This document shows, piece by piece, positions 1-5,862 of a stretch of DNA of 6,239 bases. The notes beneath the pieces were generated by a model. It saw nothing but the letters and a program-made list of their open reading frames with translations. It ran no database searches and was not told where the DNA came from. The stretch is from NCBI GenBank assembly GCA_024278415.1, contig JAJRTI010000915.1, positions 1 through 6,239 on the forward strand, in the 5' to 3' direction. A program made the translations under genes and the position numbers. Every line of letters begins with the position of its first letter. Position 1 is the stretch's first letter. The DNA is from Planctomycetota bacterium. GTDB lineage: Bacteria > Planctomycetota > Brocadiia > JAJRTI01.

Positions 1-16
1 CCGCCCTGCAGGGCGG
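1..16. repeat. Perfect 16-bp palindrome at the window edge
   Basis: Sixteen bases equal their own reverse complement (CCGCCCTG/CAGGGCGG). No T-run follows on either strand, so it is not a typical intrinsic terminator. A small AGC-GAA-GCT hairpin lies close by at 30-38. Both may belong to a repeat unit that continues left of the window, but this cannot be seen here. Confidence 0.5.
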
Positions 17-51
17 GCGGATGGGGGGGAGCGAAGCTGTGCGCCTCAAAA

Positions 52-111
52 CCCAGGGTTGCGAGCTTCGCTCGCGAACCCTGGGCTGATATCCGGAATC
101 CCGTTGGGATT
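52..111. repeat. Partial composite hairpin unit (right end)
   Basis: A large hairpin at 52-85 begins CCCAGGGTT and ends AACCCTGGG. Its inner stem GCGAGC/GCTCGC closes on a TTC loop, with one bulged G. An 11-nt linker starting CTGATAT leads to a small hairpin at 97-111 (AATCCC-GTT-GGGATT). Large hairpin, short linker, small hairpin is the right-hand end of the complete units at 5057-5293 and 5863-6100, and the small hairpin has the same stem as theirs. The linker instead resembles that of the unit at 2764-2969, so this copy links the two classes. The left part is missing or lies outside the window. Confidence 0.8.
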
Positions 112-240
112 CAGATACCCCAACACGCGGCGTTGCACGGAGGCTTTGACAGTATTCCTGTACCGGCTGTTGTACTTGGCTGAAGCGTTACGAAACTTCG
201 ATGTCCTCGACGTTAGTAGTACAGGGGGCGCAATTGTGCG

Positions 241-403
241 CAAACCCCGAACGGGGTTTGACAACAGAGCCCAGGGTAGCCGCAGAATGCGGCTACCCTG
301 GGTGCACGACCGCAAAACGATTGAACGCCGAAGGCGTTCCACAAGGGTTTCCCAGGGTTGCGCTACGCTTAACCCTGGGCTTTGGGGTATAGCGCCTACG
401 GCG
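241..403. repeat. Shortened composite hairpin unit, centre missing
   Basis: Five hairpins lie in a row. They are a small one at 241-260 (CAAACCCC/GGGGTTTG), a perfect 15-bp large one at 270-302 (CCCAGGGTAGCCGCA, GAA loop), a small one at 323-339 (GAACGCC-GAA-GGCGTTC), a large one at 351-379 (CCCAGGGTTGCG with CTA loop, 2-nt bulge) and a small one at 393-403 (CGCC-TAC-GGCG). The first gaps (9 and 20 nt) match the complete units. The 40-nt centre and the fourth small hairpin are absent: only 11 nt separate 339 from 351, where about 78 are expected. An internal deletion of the centre explains this best. ACAA follows the small hairpins at 260 and 340 and may be this copy's own tag. Confidence 0.8.
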
Positions 404-528
404 TATCGACATGAGGCGCCGAACCCCCGGGCAAGGGATGCATCCACCGAGAGTCGCGGCAGACAGAATTGGCAGGCATTGCCCAACCTGTGCGCCGGAT
501 TGGGTAAACGAACTTGCGGGACGCGACA

Positions 529-598
529 CTAGCCCCTAGCCCCTAGCCCCTAGCCCCTAGCCTCTGACCTCTGACCTCTGACCTCTGACCTCTGATCC
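529..598. repeat. Ten-unit 7-bp tandem repeat array
   Basis: Ten consecutive heptamers without indels: CTAGCCC four times (529-556), CTAGCCT once, CTGACCT four times (564-591), then CTGATCC. The sequence changes from one heptamer type to the other through a single hybrid unit, so the array has grown by slippage from two variants. It starts 21 bp past the kinase stop codon and would be transcribed in the kinase 3' untranslated region if transcription runs on. Perfect short arrays like this are expected to vary in copy number between strains. Confidence 0.95.
533..557 (-). other. Four-tract G-quadruplex motif
   Basis: On the minus strand the CTAGCCC units read as four GGGG tracts separated by three CTA loops. 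This fits the standard intramolecular quadruplex pattern and resembles telomeric repeats. It is on the sense strand of the kinase gene, about 60 nt after its stop, so either the RNA or the non-template DNA could fold. A role in termination or mRNA stability is inference. Confidence 0.7.
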
Positions 599-619
599 CT
601 CATCGACCTCGCCCCCTGC

Positions 620-2374
620 TCAGTATTGCGGGACTGGCGCGGCCAGGCTCTTCCGGTAAATCACGTCCCTGCACTCAGCAAGCCCGCCGGCCACGACCAG
701 CGCCCCTGCCGCGGCCCCGCCGGGGCGCACGCGAACCTGGCTCAGGTGATGTGGCAGCACCGACTTCTGCGGCTTCACCTGCCTGCCACCCGCGAGCGCC
801 ACCACGAGGTCTGTGGTGCTCATGACCCGGTCCTCAGGCGTCATGTTGCGCAAGCTGACCCAGACCTCCGTGCACCGCGTTCCGCGGCAGAACCCGGGCG
901 TCACCCGGAGCACCTTCAGCGCCACATCCTTGCCAACCTTGTAGCCCGCTTCCGCCGCGGCCTTGCGGAGGCTCTTCCGCCACTGCTGCTGAATCGAGCG
1001 CAAGCTGTCCTGGATGGTGCGCACGACGTCCTGGGCCACTTGTGCCTCCTTGGCTTGGTCGACAAGAGTTGAGCATTTCTGGAAGGCATCGGCAAACGCC
1101 CCCTGTTTCGCCGCCTCGACGCAAGCACGCGCCTGGGTTTGGAACGAAGCAGCCCGGCTCGCGGCCACGCGGTCGTTGGCTCGCACTCCAAGCCAGATGA
1201 GTGCGACCACGACCAAGGCCACGGCGATCTGGCCGACCGACGCCAGATTGACAAGGCGCGGCGCGGGCCCGCGGGCCCCACCAGTGCCCGTCGGCTCAAG
1301 GTTTGGCGTGGGCGCCTTGCTGCCAGAGCCGTCTATAGCCGCACCGCAATGGGGACACTTGACCGCTCCGTCTCGCACCGCCTCCTTGCACGCCGGGCAA
1401 CGCCGGCCCAGCAGGTAGCCGCAGTAGATGCAACGGGTCGCGTACCGCGAGACCGCGTGGCCGCAATGGGGGCAAGCCCCCTCCGCCACCGCCGACGCGG
1501 CCGGCGAGCCCGGCGCGGGCGTGACCCCCTTGGTCAGCGAGAGGATCGCTTCCCTCAACTCCCCGCAGGACTGATACCGCCCATCCGGCGCCTTGGCCAT
1601 CGCCTTCTCAATGATTGCAGTCACGCCCACAGGCAGCTCGGGCCGCAACGCCCGCGGGTCTGGAGGCGGATCGGTCTTGTGCATCAACATGATGATCAGC
1701 GCGTCGTCAGCCACGAACGGCGGCCGGCCGGTGAGCAGGTAGAAGTACATCGCGCCCATCGCATATACGTCCGACCGTGCGTCGAGCGTTTCGCCGCTGC
1801 ACTGCTCGGGACTCATGTAGAGCGGCGTCCCGGCCACGGCGCCGGGACTGGTCAGGTGGGGATCCACTCGGTAGCCCTTGGCCAGGCCGAAGTCCATGAG
1901 CTTCACGTGGCCGTCCCGCGTGACCATAACGTTTGCGGGCTTGATATCGCGATGCACGACTCCTTTCGCATGCACGACCTCCAACGCGTCGCAGCAGGTG
2001 ACCGCGAGTTCCGTAGCCTTCTCCAAGGGGAGTGCGCCCTTCTTGGCAACCAGCGCCTCCAAGCTGTACCCGTCCACGAACTCCATCTCGATGAAGCAGT
2101 GCTTCCCCTGCTTGCCCACGCTGTGGACGGTGACGATGTTAGGATGGTTGAAGGCCGCGGCCGTGCGCGCCTCACGCAAAAAGCGCTGCACGTCCTCTTC
2201 CGCCGGCCCCAGATCCTTGCGCAGTAGCAGCTTGAGCGCGACCGGGCGCTGGAGCTTCAAGTTCTTGGCCTTGTACACCACGCCCATGCCGCCTTGGCCA
2301 AGTGCACCGGTGACCACGCAGTCGCCGATGCGCTTGCCGATCATGGGATCCTTGGGATGTTCTGGCTGGCTCAT
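620..2374 (-). CDS. Membrane-anchored Ser/Thr protein kinase with double zinc ribbon
   Basis: A 584-aa Hanks-type (PknB-like) kinase that should phosphorylate Ser/Thr on protein partners at the inner face of the membrane. All kinase motifs are present: glycine loop GQGGMGVVY (26-34), VALK lysine K48, helix-C glutamate E68, HRDIKPANV (D143, N148), DFG (D161), GTPLYMSPE (182-190) and SDVYAMG (201-207), so it looks active. After the catalytic domain (about 16-280), four CxxC pairs (C301/304, C315/318, C326/329, C340/343) form two zinc ribbons. A membrane helix follows at about 376-397, then a C-terminal domain of about 185 residues that I do not recognise, with a few cysteines (C418, C434, C496, C501, C568). 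The frame is open upstream to a TTG at 2509, but the ATG at 2374 has a GAGGAG nine bases ahead and starts just before the kinase fold. No partner is proven; the zinc-knuckle protein upstream is a candidate. Confidence 0.96.
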   Translation of the reverse strand: MSQPEHPKDPMIGKRIGDCVVTGALGQGGMGVVYKAKNLKLQRPVALKLLLRKDLGPAEEDVQRFLREARTAAAFNHPNIVTVHSVGKQGKHCFIEMEFVDGYSLEALVAKKGALPLEKATELAVTCCDALEVVHAKGVVHRDIKPANVMVTRDGHVKLMDFGLAKGYRVDPHLTSPGAVAGTPLYMSPEQCSGETLDARSDVYAMGAMYFYLLTGRPPFVADDALIIMLMHKTDPPPDPRALRPELPVGVTAIIEKAMAKAPDGRYQSCGELREAILSLTKGVTPAPGSPAASAVAEGACPHCGHAVSRYATRCIYCGYLLGRRCPACKEAVRDGAVKCPHCGAAIDGSGSKAPTPNLEPTGTGGARGPAPRLVNLASVGQIAVALVVVALIWLGVRANDRVAASRAASFQTQARACVEAAKQGAFADAFQKCSTLVDQAKEAQVAQDVVRTIQDSLRSIQQQWRKSLRKAAAEAGYKVGKDVALKVLRVTPGFCRGTRCTEVWVSLRNMTPEDRVMSTTDLVVALAGGRQVKPQKSVLPHHLSQVRVRPGGAAAGALVVAGGLAECRDVIYRKSLAAPVPQY

Positions 2375-2383
2375 GCTCGAAGA

Positions 2384-2389
2384 CTCCTC
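2384..2389 (-). promoter_or_regulatory. Ribosome binding site that sets the kinase start
   Basis: The minus strand reads GAGGAG nine bases before the ATG at 2374. It favours that ATG over the in-frame TTG 135 bp upstream, where I see no comparable site. Confidence 0.8.
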
Positions 2390-2503
2390 GATCTGGTGCT
2401 CGTGTCGTGTCACGTCTGAAATGTCGCCCGCGAGGCCACCGCTGTGCGGCCGCGGGAGCGGCCCGCTCGTAGTGGCGACCGTAAGGGCGCCCTCTGCTCC
2501 GAT

Positions 2504-2524
2504 GTCCAATGGTCAATTGTCACC
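2504..2524. repeat. Degenerate three-unit heptamer run
   Basis: Three imperfect 7-bp units (GTCCAAT, GGTCAAT, TGTCACC) lie end to end upstream of the kinase. They have the same period as the array at 529-598 but different bases. With three diverged units this could be chance. Confidence 0.3.
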
Positions 2525-2612
2525 CGAGCGGAAGGCCCTCACGGGCCTACTACAAGCGCGGCCCACTCCGGGGGCTATCGCCCTGCTCTCTACCCACATC
2601 TCCGGGACGCAT

Positions 2613-2633
2613 ACCACAGGCTTGCCCTGTGGT
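2613..2633. repeat. Isolated 8-bp hairpin
   Basis: ACCACAGG and CCTGTGGT pair perfectly around a 5-nt loop (CTTGC). There is no U-tract on either strand, so it is not a clear terminator. It lies outside the six-hairpin unit and does not share its stem sequence. Confidence 0.5.
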
Positions 2634-2656
2634 CATTCATGCTGGCAATCTACAAG

Positions 2657-2682
2657 AACGGTTCCTCGCTGTTTGGTGTGGG
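2657..2682 (+). repeat. Left copy of a 26-bp inverted repeat
   Basis: It begins AACGGTTCCTCGC and ends GTGTGGG. It matches the reverse complement of 3076-3101 at 25 of 26 positions; the one difference is at position 19. It lies 81 bp left of the central hairpin unit. Confidence 0.85.
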
Positions 2683-2763
2683 CTGAACGGCGATATGGCT
2701 CGCCGGTGGGTCGCAGGATGCGAAGCGCGGCGCACTGATGTGACTGGCCGGGACACGGCCTCG

Positions 2764-2969
2764 GCCGTGAAAGGGCCAGACATGCCAGCCTGGGGCGAAG
2801 CCCCGGGTAGCGGTCCCTCAGCAGTAGCCGCAAGCCCTGAAAGGGCGTGACATCTTGTGGCCCACGCGGTGGGTTCTCCATGTCTCGCCCTTTTAGGGCT
2901 TGCGGAGTGAGGTTGTCGACATTTTCCCGGGGCTTCGCCCCAGGCTGATATGTCACGCCCCGTTGGGGC
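2764..2969. repeat. Six-hairpin mirror-symmetric unit, class 1
   Basis: Hairpins in order: small 2764-2776 (GCCGTGAAAGGGC, one mismatch), large 2789-2807 (CCTGGGGC-GAA-GCCCCGGG), small 2834-2846 (GCCCT-GAA-AGGGC), small 2887-2899, large 2926-2944, small 2957-2969 (GCCCC-GTT-GGGGC). Gaps are 12, 26, 40, 26 and 12 nt, exactly symmetric. The two arms 2781-2853 and 2880-2952 align as inverted copies without a gap (about 55 of 73 identical); the hairpins are kept while the 26-nt linkers have diverged. Each small hairpin is followed on its inner or outer side by a GACAT tag, read in the appropriate direction. An alternative stronger hairpin (CACGGCC/GGCCGTG, 2754-2769) overlaps the first one. The unit is 205 bp from the kinase start at its nearer hairpins plus flank, and lies wholly between genes. 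Confidence 0.9.
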
Positions 2970-3075
2970 GAGTGGCCGCTTGCGCCAACGCCAATTGACA
3001 ACCGCCATCCCATGCCCTACCGCGCGGCCAAGGCCAATACAACGATGAGCAGGACCAGTTGCGGGAAAGGCACTA

Positions 3076-3101
3076 CCCACACGAAACAGCGAGGAACCGT
3101 T
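3076..3101 (-). repeat. Right copy of the 26-bp inverted repeat
   Basis: This is the partner of 2657-2682 in inverted orientation. It ends five bases before the stop codon of the zinc-knuckle gene. Its outer end forms part of a small hairpin (GAACC-GTT-GGTTC, 3094-3106). The left copy has lost this hairpin, because its outer bases differ. Confidence 0.85.
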
Positions 3102-3106
3102 GGTTC
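3094..3106. repeat. Small GTT-loop hairpin at a stop codon
   Basis: GAACC pairs with GGTTC around a GTT loop. The last base overlaps the TAG stop of the zinc-knuckle gene. The loop is the same as in the small hairpins at 97-111, 5277-5293 and 6084-6100. There is no U-tract, so terminator function is uncertain. Confidence 0.5.
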
Positions 3107-4980
3107 TAGTCGACACGGCCCGTGCCTCCACAGCGTTCGCATTTGACCTTGCCCGAGCCTTGGCACCTGCGGCATTTGATCGTGGGAACTTGGCCCGTGC
3201 CGCCACACTTCTTGCACTTCAGCGTCTTCTTGCCTTTGCAGGTGCGGCAGTTGACCCAGCCGGTCCTTTTGCAATACTTGCAGGGCACGGAGACCTCATC
3301 GCCCTTTCCGAAGCGTACCACACGCTTGGTGGTATACCCTCTGCCATCGCACTTCTTGCACCTCACCTTTCCCACGCCATGGCACTTGGGGCAAAGCACT
3401 TTGCCAATGCCCCGGCACGCCTTGCACTTGCCCATTTCCTTACCCGTCCCCTGGCACAACGGGCAGGTCCGTTTGCCTTCGCCGTGGCAGTCCGGGCACG
3501 TGTGCGCGATCTTGTCCGCGCGGGCTTCCATGAGCGGCACGAGCCCCGATCGCATCTCCGCGATCGTGGGGTTGAACCGCTGCGTCCATTCGGCCACGAC
3601 CTTCTCGCGCACGGCCCGCTGCTGGGCCACATCCTTCACGAACGCGGTATCGGCAAAGTCCGTGCACACGCGGCCGAGCCGCTCGCCGGCGTCGAGCGGC
3701 TTTCCGGCGCTCAGCGCTGTCAGGGCCTGGCCAAAGATGAAGCGCGCCTGCTCCTCCTTCTGCTGCGCGGCGGTCACCGTCACCTCCTCGACTGACGCGA
3801 CCTTCTTGGCGACCACAGACACCTTCTTCGTTGCGCCGGGTCCTACAATCTCGACGCTGTAGATCTGGTCGCCCACCTTCTTCACTTTCCCACGCCATTC
3901 CTTTCCGTCCTTCTGGTTCAGGACTTGAAGCTTCACGTCTTGCCAGTGCTGCGGGTTGTTCTGTTGGTCGACCTTGACCGCGGCCTGCGCACGTGCCTTC
4001 GCCGCAGCGATCTCATCGGCGAGCTTGGCGTATCGCTCCGAAGCCGCGTAGTAGTCGCAGGCCAGCAGCGCGGCCCTGTGCCGGCGGGTAACGTCGAGCA
4101 TCTTGAGCAGGCACTGCATGCGCTTGCGCATTTGCTCCAGTTCTTGGGGCGTGGGCTGCTTGGCCAGAGCCATCTTCTGTTCCGCCTCTTTGGACCTTTG
4201 CTCTCGGGCCAACTGCTTCTGGCGTTGGGCCTCCTGCAAGCATTGAGCGATCCTTGGCTGGATCTGCCCCTTGGCCGCGCTGTCGGCCAAGGCCAACTGG
4301 TAAGCTTCGGCCGCCAGCTCCCACTTCTGCTCCTGCGCCAATTGCATCGCGTCGATGACGAGTTGGACCGCCCGCGCGTGGAGCTTGGGCTCGACGCGCT
4401 CCATGGCTCGGATCGAAGCCTTGTACTGCTCCAGCGCGGCGGCCCACTGGCCGGCCCGTTCAGCCTCCAGCCCCTTTGCCTCGAGTTGCTTCGACTCCTC
4501 CAGCGCTCTCGCCTCTTCGTCTTGCAGGGGCGTCTCCGCGATGCGTTTCAGCGCCGCGGCTTCTGCGGTCTCGATGGGCTTGATGCGCCGACTGGCCACG
4601 ATGCGGATGGCACCCCATCCGATCATGAGGAGAATCAAGGCGAACACGAGCGGCCCCGTGCCGACGATGAGGATCGGCCCGCGCTTGCTGGCCTTCGTCT
4701 TTGCCGCCCGCTTGGCGGCCGATGCGCCACCCGGTCCGACGATCAGGGTCGGTTGGTCTGCGATGTTTACGCGCTCGCCCGTCTGCTTGGCGCCGCCGGG
4801 CACAATCACGGTGGGTTGATTCGCTGCCTTCGCTTGTTCCGCAGGGCTCGTGGACTTCCCCTTTGGTGCAACCGTCGGCTTGCCGCCTGCCAGCAAGCAT
4901 TTCGGACACAGCCCTTGTGGCGCGTCGGCCGGCACCGCGGCTCCGCATTGGGGGCACTGGCTCGTGTTAGGTGTCGCCAT
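3106..4980 (-). CDS. Membrane protein: kinase-type zinc ribbon plus ten DnaJ-like zinc knuckles
   Basis: A 624-aa protein of no named family that I recognise; function unknown. The N-terminal ribbon (C9/C12, C25/C28, with GLCPKCLL) is the type often found in front of planctomycete and verrucomicrobial Ser/Thr kinases, but no kinase domain follows. Three PTV/PTL motifs (about T36, T57, T78) lie in a flexible stretch before a membrane helix at about 102-128. Next come helical, TPR- or coiled-coil-like segments (140-335), a beta-rich patch (349-400, KDGKEWRGKV) of SH3-like appearance, more helices (405-470), and then ten CxxC knuckles at C495, 506, 519, 530, 541, 567, 578, 589, 603 and 614. Eight of these keep the DnaJ CxxCxGxG form; DnaJ itself has four, and no J domain is present. 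The ATG follows AAGGA with six bases between. Binding of unfolded protein or a scaffold role for the kinase downstream are both possible. Confidence 0.93.
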   Translation of the reverse strand: MATPNTSQCPQCGAAVPADAPQGLCPKCLLAGGKPTVAPKGKSTSPAEQAKAANQPTVIVPGGAKQTGERVNIADQPTLIVGPGGASAAKRAAKTKASKRGPILIVGTGPLVFALILLMIGWGAIRIVASRRIKPIETAEAAALKRIAETPLQDEEARALEESKQLEAKGLEAERAGQWAAALEQYKASIRAMERVEPKLHARAVQLVIDAMQLAQEQKWELAAEAYQLALADSAAKGQIQPRIAQCLQEAQRQKQLAREQRSKEAEQKMALAKQPTPQELEQMRKRMQCLLKMLDVTRRHRAALLACDYYAASERYAKLADEIAAAKARAQAAVKVDQQNNPQHWQDVKLQVLNQKDGKEWRGKVKKVGDQIYSVEIVGPGATKKVSVVAKKVASVEEVTVTAAQQKEEQARFIFGQALTALSAGKPLDAGERLGRVCTDFADTAFVKDVAQQRAVREKVVAEWTQRFNPTIAEMRSGLVPLMEARADKIAHTCPDCHGEGKRTCPLCQGTGKEMGKCKACRGIGKVLCPKCHGVGKVRCKKCDGRGYTTKRVVRFGKGDEVSVPCKYCKRTGWVNCRTCKGKKTLKCKKCGGTGQVPTIKCRRCQGSGKVKCERCGGTGRVD

Positions 4981-4986
4981 GGTTGG

Positions 4987-4991
4987 TCCTT
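4987..4991 (-). promoter_or_regulatory. Ribosome binding site of the zinc-knuckle gene
   Basis: AAGGA on the minus strand, six bases before the ATG at 4980. This supports the start. No clear promoter is visible in the 76 bp between this gene and the hairpin unit upstream. Confidence 0.75.
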
Positions 4992-5056
4992 ATCTCACTT
5001 CCGTTGTGGCTGCGCGTACCTATCGATTCTTGGGCGATGGCAGCGATCCTGGCGGG

Positions 5057-5293
5057 GAATGCCAACGGCATTCCGTCCTACAGCCCAGGGTTGGGAGCTT
5101 GGCTCCCAACCCTGGGTCCGCGTGCCGTGCATCGTACCAACCCCAAATGGGGTTGTGTCCTTATCTGCTCGCGCGGGGAAACGGAAGGGAAGACGCAACC
5201 TCGATGGGGTTGGGCGTTCATCTCGGTCCTGTTCCCAGGGTTGCGCACAACGTGCGCAACCCTGGGCTGTAAGATCGAATCCCGTTGGGATTC
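5057..5293. repeat. Six-hairpin unit, class 2, downstream of the transposase
   Basis: Hairpins: small 5057-5073 (GAATGCC-AAC-GGCATTC), large 5084-5116 (perfect 15-bp stem, TTG loop), small 5138-5155 (CAACCCC/GGGGTTG), small 5196-5212 (one G-T pair), large 5234-5266 (perfect 15-bp stem, AAC loop), small 5277-5293 (GAATCCC-GTT-GGGATTC). Gaps are 10, 21, 40, 21 and 10 nt. The large hairpins share CCCAGGGTT at the base but have different inner stems that still pair perfectly. The tag GTCCT (or its complement AGGAC, here decayed in places) borders the small hairpins. The unit lies between the transposase stop and the start of the zinc-knuckle gene, so it may also affect that gene's 5' region. Confidence 0.92.
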
Positions 5294-5334
5294 TCCTGTG
5301 GGCGGATCCAAACGCGTCGGAGACCGCGGGACCG

Positions 5335-5793
5335 TCAGTCCCACACATGCTGCTCGTCATACTCAATCTCATACTTCCGGAGGAACGCCCGGAACTCGTC
5401 CTGAAACGAGACCTCCCGGTGGTGTTCCTCTTGATTGGTGATGTACCGACGGGCATCTTCCACCTGCGACTGGCCAATGGAGAAGCATCCGTAGCCAGCT
5501 TGCCAGTGGAAACTCGCATACGCCTCGCCCTTATTGGCTTTGATCCAGTTCGTGGACGCGCGCTTCGTCTCCTTCACGAACTCCGCGACATCAACCGTGC
5601 GAGCGAGAGTCGTCAACAGGTGCACATGGTCGGGTGTGCCGCCCACAATGATCGGGTTGCACTCAAGGCTCTTGGCGCAGCCTCCCAGGACGCTGTGCAT
5701 CTCCGCGCGAATCGCCGCGTCACGCAGGAAAGGCACGCGGTCTTTGGTAGAGAAGACAGTGTGGATCAGGATTCGTGCAAGGGATTGGGGCAT
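5335..5793 (-). CDS. tnpA: IS200-like / RAYT-like Y1 (HUH) transposase
   Basis: A 152-aa single-strand DNA transposase of the Y1_Tnp family, which cuts and rejoins one DNA strand at hairpins through a covalent phosphotyrosine. The HUH motif is H56-V57-H58 in TPDHVHLL. The catalytic tyrosine should be Y117 in YITNQ, with Q121 four residues on completing the metal site, as in the Y127/Q131 pair of IS608 TnpA. WQAGYG (97-102) and NQEEHH (120-125) are further family signatures. Length is normal for IS200-type enzymes, all key residues are present and the frame is intact, so it is probably active. The ATG follows GGAG with six bases between. No tnpB lies beside it. It is bracketed by two composite hairpin units, which are its likely substrates by analogy with RAYT/REP systems. 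That makes it either a resident domesticated transposase or a simple IS200-like element. Confidence 0.95.
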   Translation of the reverse strand: MPQSLARILIHTVFSTKDRVPFLRDAAIRAEMHSVLGGCAKSLECNPIIVGGTPDHVHLLTTLARTVDVAEFVKETKRASTNWIKANKGEAYASFHWQAGYGCFSIGQSQVEDARRYITNQEEHHREVSFQDEFRAFLRKYEIEYDEQHVWD

Positions 5794-5799
5794 GACTCA

Positions 5800-5803
5800 C
5801 TCC
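5800..5803 (-). promoter_or_regulatory. Ribosome binding site of the transposase
   Basis: GGAG on the minus strand, six bases before the ATG at 5793. Unlike many IS200 copies, I see no hairpin covering this site, so translation does not look blocked. The nearest hairpin begins at 5863. Confidence 0.65.
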
Positions 5804-5862
5804 GTTTTGACGTTCGTGCTCGCGGTCGATGAATGCCAACATGATTCCAATCTGCTGGCCCA

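Larger units (their letters stand above)
1..619. other. Gene-free repeat-rich region downstream of the kinase
   Basis: I find no credible gene here. The longer open frames on both strands (about 59-532 plus, 46-486 minus) read straight through the palindromes, and their peptides are largely translations of the repeats. The region holds a partial hairpin unit (52-111), a shortened one (241-403) and a heptamer array (529-598). In the stretches 112-240 and 404-528 I see no structure I would defend, apart from an isolated TTGACA at 146-151 with no matching -10 box. Confidence 0.75.
2375..3105. other. 731-bp intergenic region without a gene
   Basis: The open frames here (for example 2637-3206 and 2633-3013 on the minus strand) run through palindromes and overlap the end of the upstream gene, so I do not call them. 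The region contains a complete six-hairpin unit (2764-2969), a 26-bp inverted repeat pair around it, and a separate 8-bp hairpin at 2613-2633. I found no convincing -35/-10 pair for the kinase. A TTGACC on the minus strand at about 2508-2515 has no AT-rich partner. Confidence 0.7.

Noticed and set aside
52..111. Large hairpins as intrinsic terminators
   Set aside because: None of the hairpins is followed by a T-run on either strand. They may still slow transcription or protect RNA, but that is not shown.
146..175. TTGACA with a possible promoter downstream
   Set aside because: No acceptable -10 box lies at 16 to 18 bp and no gene follows on the plus strand.
59..532. Open frames of about 150 aa on both strands at the left edge
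   Set aside because: They consist largely of translated hairpins. The large hairpins are often 33 nt, a multiple of three, which keeps frames open by accident.
1139..2227. 362-aa open frame on the plus strand
   Set aside because: It is fully antisense to the kinase catalytic and zinc-ribbon regions and shows only Arg/His-rich shadow composition.
2375..2509. Upstream extension of the kinase to a TTG start at 2509
   Set aside because: The extension has no ribosome binding site I can see and no domain, whereas the ATG at 2374 has GAGGAG at good spacing.
2657..3101. Complete insertion sequence between the 26-bp inverted repeats
   Set aside because: No transposase frame lies between them and I see no flanking target duplication, so only the repeats themselves are reported.
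2637..3206. 189-aa minus-strand frame overlapping the end of the zinc-knuckle gene
   Set aside because: It runs out of frame through the gene's cysteine-rich end and then through the hairpin unit. Its peptide resembles no domain.
3925..5832. 635-aa open frame on the plus strand
   Set aside because: It lies antisense to two well-supported genes, is rich in Leu, Arg and Gly as expected of a GC-rich shadow frame, and crosses a hairpin unit without any recognisable domain.
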